Origin: Symbiodinium natans
Taxonomy: Eukaryota > Sar > Dinophyceae > Suessiales > Symbiodiniaceae
Direction of reading: 5' to 3'
DNA: 64,000 bases
Assembly: GCA_905221605.1 (NCBI GenBank)
Contig: CAJNDS010002105.1
Location: forward strand, 498,001-562,000
Made by a program: the position numbers and the translations under genes. Shown one piece after another: positions 62,471 to 64,000 of the stretch (positions are counted from its first letter, which is position 1; each line of letters opens with the position of its first letter). The notes beneath the pieces were generated by a model that saw nothing but the letters and a program-made list of their open reading frames with translations, was not told the DNA's origin and did no database searches.

Positions 62471-62482
62471 TTTACCTCCGAT

Positions 62483-63168
62483 TTGTCGTTAGCAGATGTT
62501 CACACACTCCAGACCCAGCCTACGATTAAACCAAATGCACATACTTCAACATATGGGTTCACATCCTTGGCATCAGAAAACATGTCCCGCTCTCTTCGCC
62601 AGGAGAGAGAGCAGCTGGATGAAGCCTTCAGCAATATTCATGAAGTTGATGACATGGATGGATTTGACCGCATGTCGTACCACTCATCGCAAGAGATGGG
62701 CAAGGCCAGCAACGGTGTTTCTGGATGTGCTTCTTCGACTTCAGAGAGACGTGCTTGAACAGTTTATGTCCGCCAGGCGTCTGTGTTTGAGATGATCACA
62801 GCGTCTGGATCTGTTACTTTGTCCACTCGGCTGCTTGGAATCATGTTCAGCGGCAGGGGGTAGCAATAGTGCTCACGAACATTCTCGTGGATGAGGGTTA
62901 ATGCAGTTCATGCAGCATTGTTGTTGAAGTGGCGGGTTGCTCAGGTGCTTGAAGACCCAAGCCGCCTGGCAACGCTCACTTATCGAGCAGCAGAGGTGCA
63001 TTGGCCGTGTGTTGCATGGCTTGGCTTCGAAGTCTTGGGTTGCCTGGCGTCGCCAGGTGCTTGCTGGGCCTTGTGTCGCGGAAGCTCCACCAAGCAGAGG
63101 AAAAGACTCGTGTGGATATTGCTGTCAGTGAGGACCAGCGTGAGCTGTCAATTGGCCCCATTCATTAA
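62483..63168 (+). CDS. 3' exons of a helical, Trp-containing protein (SFI1-like character)
   Basis: 62,483-62,750 encodes a Thr/Ser/Asn-rich lead, then RSLRQEREQLDEAFSNIHEV and an acidic DDMDGFDRMSY segment. At 62,960-63,054 a + frame gives AWQRSLIEQQRCIGRVLHGL followed by ASKSWVAWRRQ, then GT. A further frame (about 63,056-63,168) gives RKLHQAEEKTRVDIAVSEDQ and a stop at 63,166-63,168. Spaced Trp plus Arg/Gln helices resemble SFI1-type centrin-binding repeats, but the match is by eye and weak. It may be the end of the gene containing the 58.7-60.15 kb modules. Confidence 0.35.
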
Positions 63169-63205
63169 ATCGCATCGGCATGCGCTTGCCATGTATATGT
63201 GAGCA

Positions 63206-63637
63206 GTGGGCAGCATATGCTCCACAACTCAGCCTCCGAGGCTACGGAACTTTCGCAAGATAGTTACGCGGGACATGGAGGGTGAGGAAGCTGACCTTCA
63301 AGGGCGGAAAATCAGCATCATCGTCGTGGAGACTTCTCCAACAATTCGAGCAGAGGTGGCACAATTGTGTCAGTTGCTGGAGCCACTTTGCCTTGATTAT
63401 TTTGACGTGGTTGCAGGGCAGAGCGTTTACATAAGGCACCAGAATCACAGAACATTCTTGAAGGCTTGTGGCTGCAACATGAGAGGCTTGGGTAAAGCAA
63501 GCATGCTACAGGCGAGGCAGTTCAGGGGCTGTAGGCATGTTTCAAGGTACATGGTGGGGTGTACGGATGTCACGAAAGCTAGCCCCTTTGGAGCTTGTGG
63601 GAGTTTGTTTACAACCTTCTTGTTTTGGGACACATAG
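63206..63637 (+). CDS. Open frame, 143 codons, unassigned
   Basis: The open frame contains a beta-rich hydrophobic stretch (RKISIIVVETSPTIRAEVAQ) and ends at TAG 63,635-63,637. Cys/Gly/Arg composition in the C-terminal half looks less protein-like. No family was recognised. Confidence 0.2.
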   Translation: MGSICSTTQPPRLRNFRKIVTRDMEGEEADLQGRKISIIVVETSPTIRAEVAQLCQLLEPLCLDYFDVVAGQSVYIRHQNHRTFLKACGCNMRGLGKASMLQARQFRGCRHVSRYMVGCTDVTKASPFGACGSLFTTFLFWDT

Positions 63638-63653
63638 GACTTGAGGGGCTTCG

Positions 63654-63671
63654 TCCCTGATACATCAGGGA
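63654..63671. repeat. Perfect 8-bp inverted repeat TCCCTGAT/ATCAGGGA
   Basis: Arms 63,654-63,661 and 63,664-63,671 with a 2-bp spacer, followed by a G-run at about 63,684-63,692. Function unknown; the rest of the window to 64,000 shows no gene. Confidence 0.8.
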
Positions 63672-64000
63672 TTTAAGGTGTCGGGGGGGGGAGGTTGCCT
63701 CGTTTCTGGATTCTGGATTTGGGGGCGGTTTCCCTGGACCCCTCAGCATGGCAAGGGCTGGAGTTTCAGGATTTGGCAGCGATACTTTCTGGACAATGGC
63801 GTGCTTGCAGCTGTATAGTAAATAGTAAATAATTCGTGCGAGGCTTGATCTAGCAATGTATCGGTTTTCGGGGCGAGTGAGTTCGCAGTTTGCGTGCTGG
63901 CGCGCTCAATCCAGTGCACGGGCGAGGTGCAAGCATCATGACGGCGTTGTGCAAGCACGCCAAAAATTGATCGACACCCCCCGCCCCCCCTCCCATGCGC

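Overview
This window reads as nuclear DNA of a dinoflagellate, most likely a Symbiodiniaceae-type alga. Coding signal comes as many short exons separated by short introns. Several introns use GC or GA donors instead of GT. Every gene that can be assigned lies on the + strand, as expected for unidirectional gene arrays. Interstitial TTTAGGG (plant/alga-type telomere) repeats recur. The gene content mixes cytosolic housekeeping with a chlorophyll-metabolism-type reductase. The species assignment is inference; no marker gene is present.

Layout. 0.4-7 kb: scattered coding-like exons of an unassigned gene rich in charged helices, a (CAG/CAA)n tract at 4.7-4.8 kb and a degenerate telomere-like stretch at 4.07-4.45 kb. 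7.1-9.8 kb: mostly spacer, with one 153-codon open frame. 9.9-19.94 kb: a HECT-type E3 ubiquitin ligase, securely recognised from 11.73 kb on. Its penultimate domain region is interrupted by a 5.06-kb intron (14,487-19,547). That intron holds a complete-looking major facilitator superfamily transporter gene (14,679-19,001) on the same strand. 20.3-22.2 kb: coiled-coil gene. 24-29.7 kb: cytosolic-type prolyl-tRNA synthetase with a WHEP domain and alanine/lysine-rich linkers, possibly preceded by a Dpy-30-like helix motif. 32.4-34.7 kb: GH16 (laminarinase-type) beta-glucanase with a duplicated C-terminal strand. 37.2-38.2 kb and 40.2-43.9 kb: coiled-coil genes. 45.6-47.7 kb: unassigned exons. 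48.1-51.85 kb: short-chain dehydrogenase of the NYC1/NOL (chlorophyll b reductase-like) type, whose last intron has a GA donor and carries ten telomere units. 54.0-54.9 kb: secreted, cysteine-containing protein split by a frame change. 58.7-60.15 kb: a degenerate array of repeated exon-like modules. 62.5-63.2 kb: end of a helical, tryptophan-containing protein.

The genes do not form an obvious pathway. GH16 could act on laminarin-type storage or wall glucan and the SDR on plastid pigments; HECT ligase and ProRS are general protein-turnover and translation functions. The features most worth follow-up are the nested same-strand transporter gene, the non-GT introns with matching sequence at both ends, a pair of related palindromic elements (31.75-31.86 and 40.95-41.07 kb), and the 58.7-60.15 kb module array. 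Exon borders are given only where protein family conservation forced them; the remaining borders are approximate.
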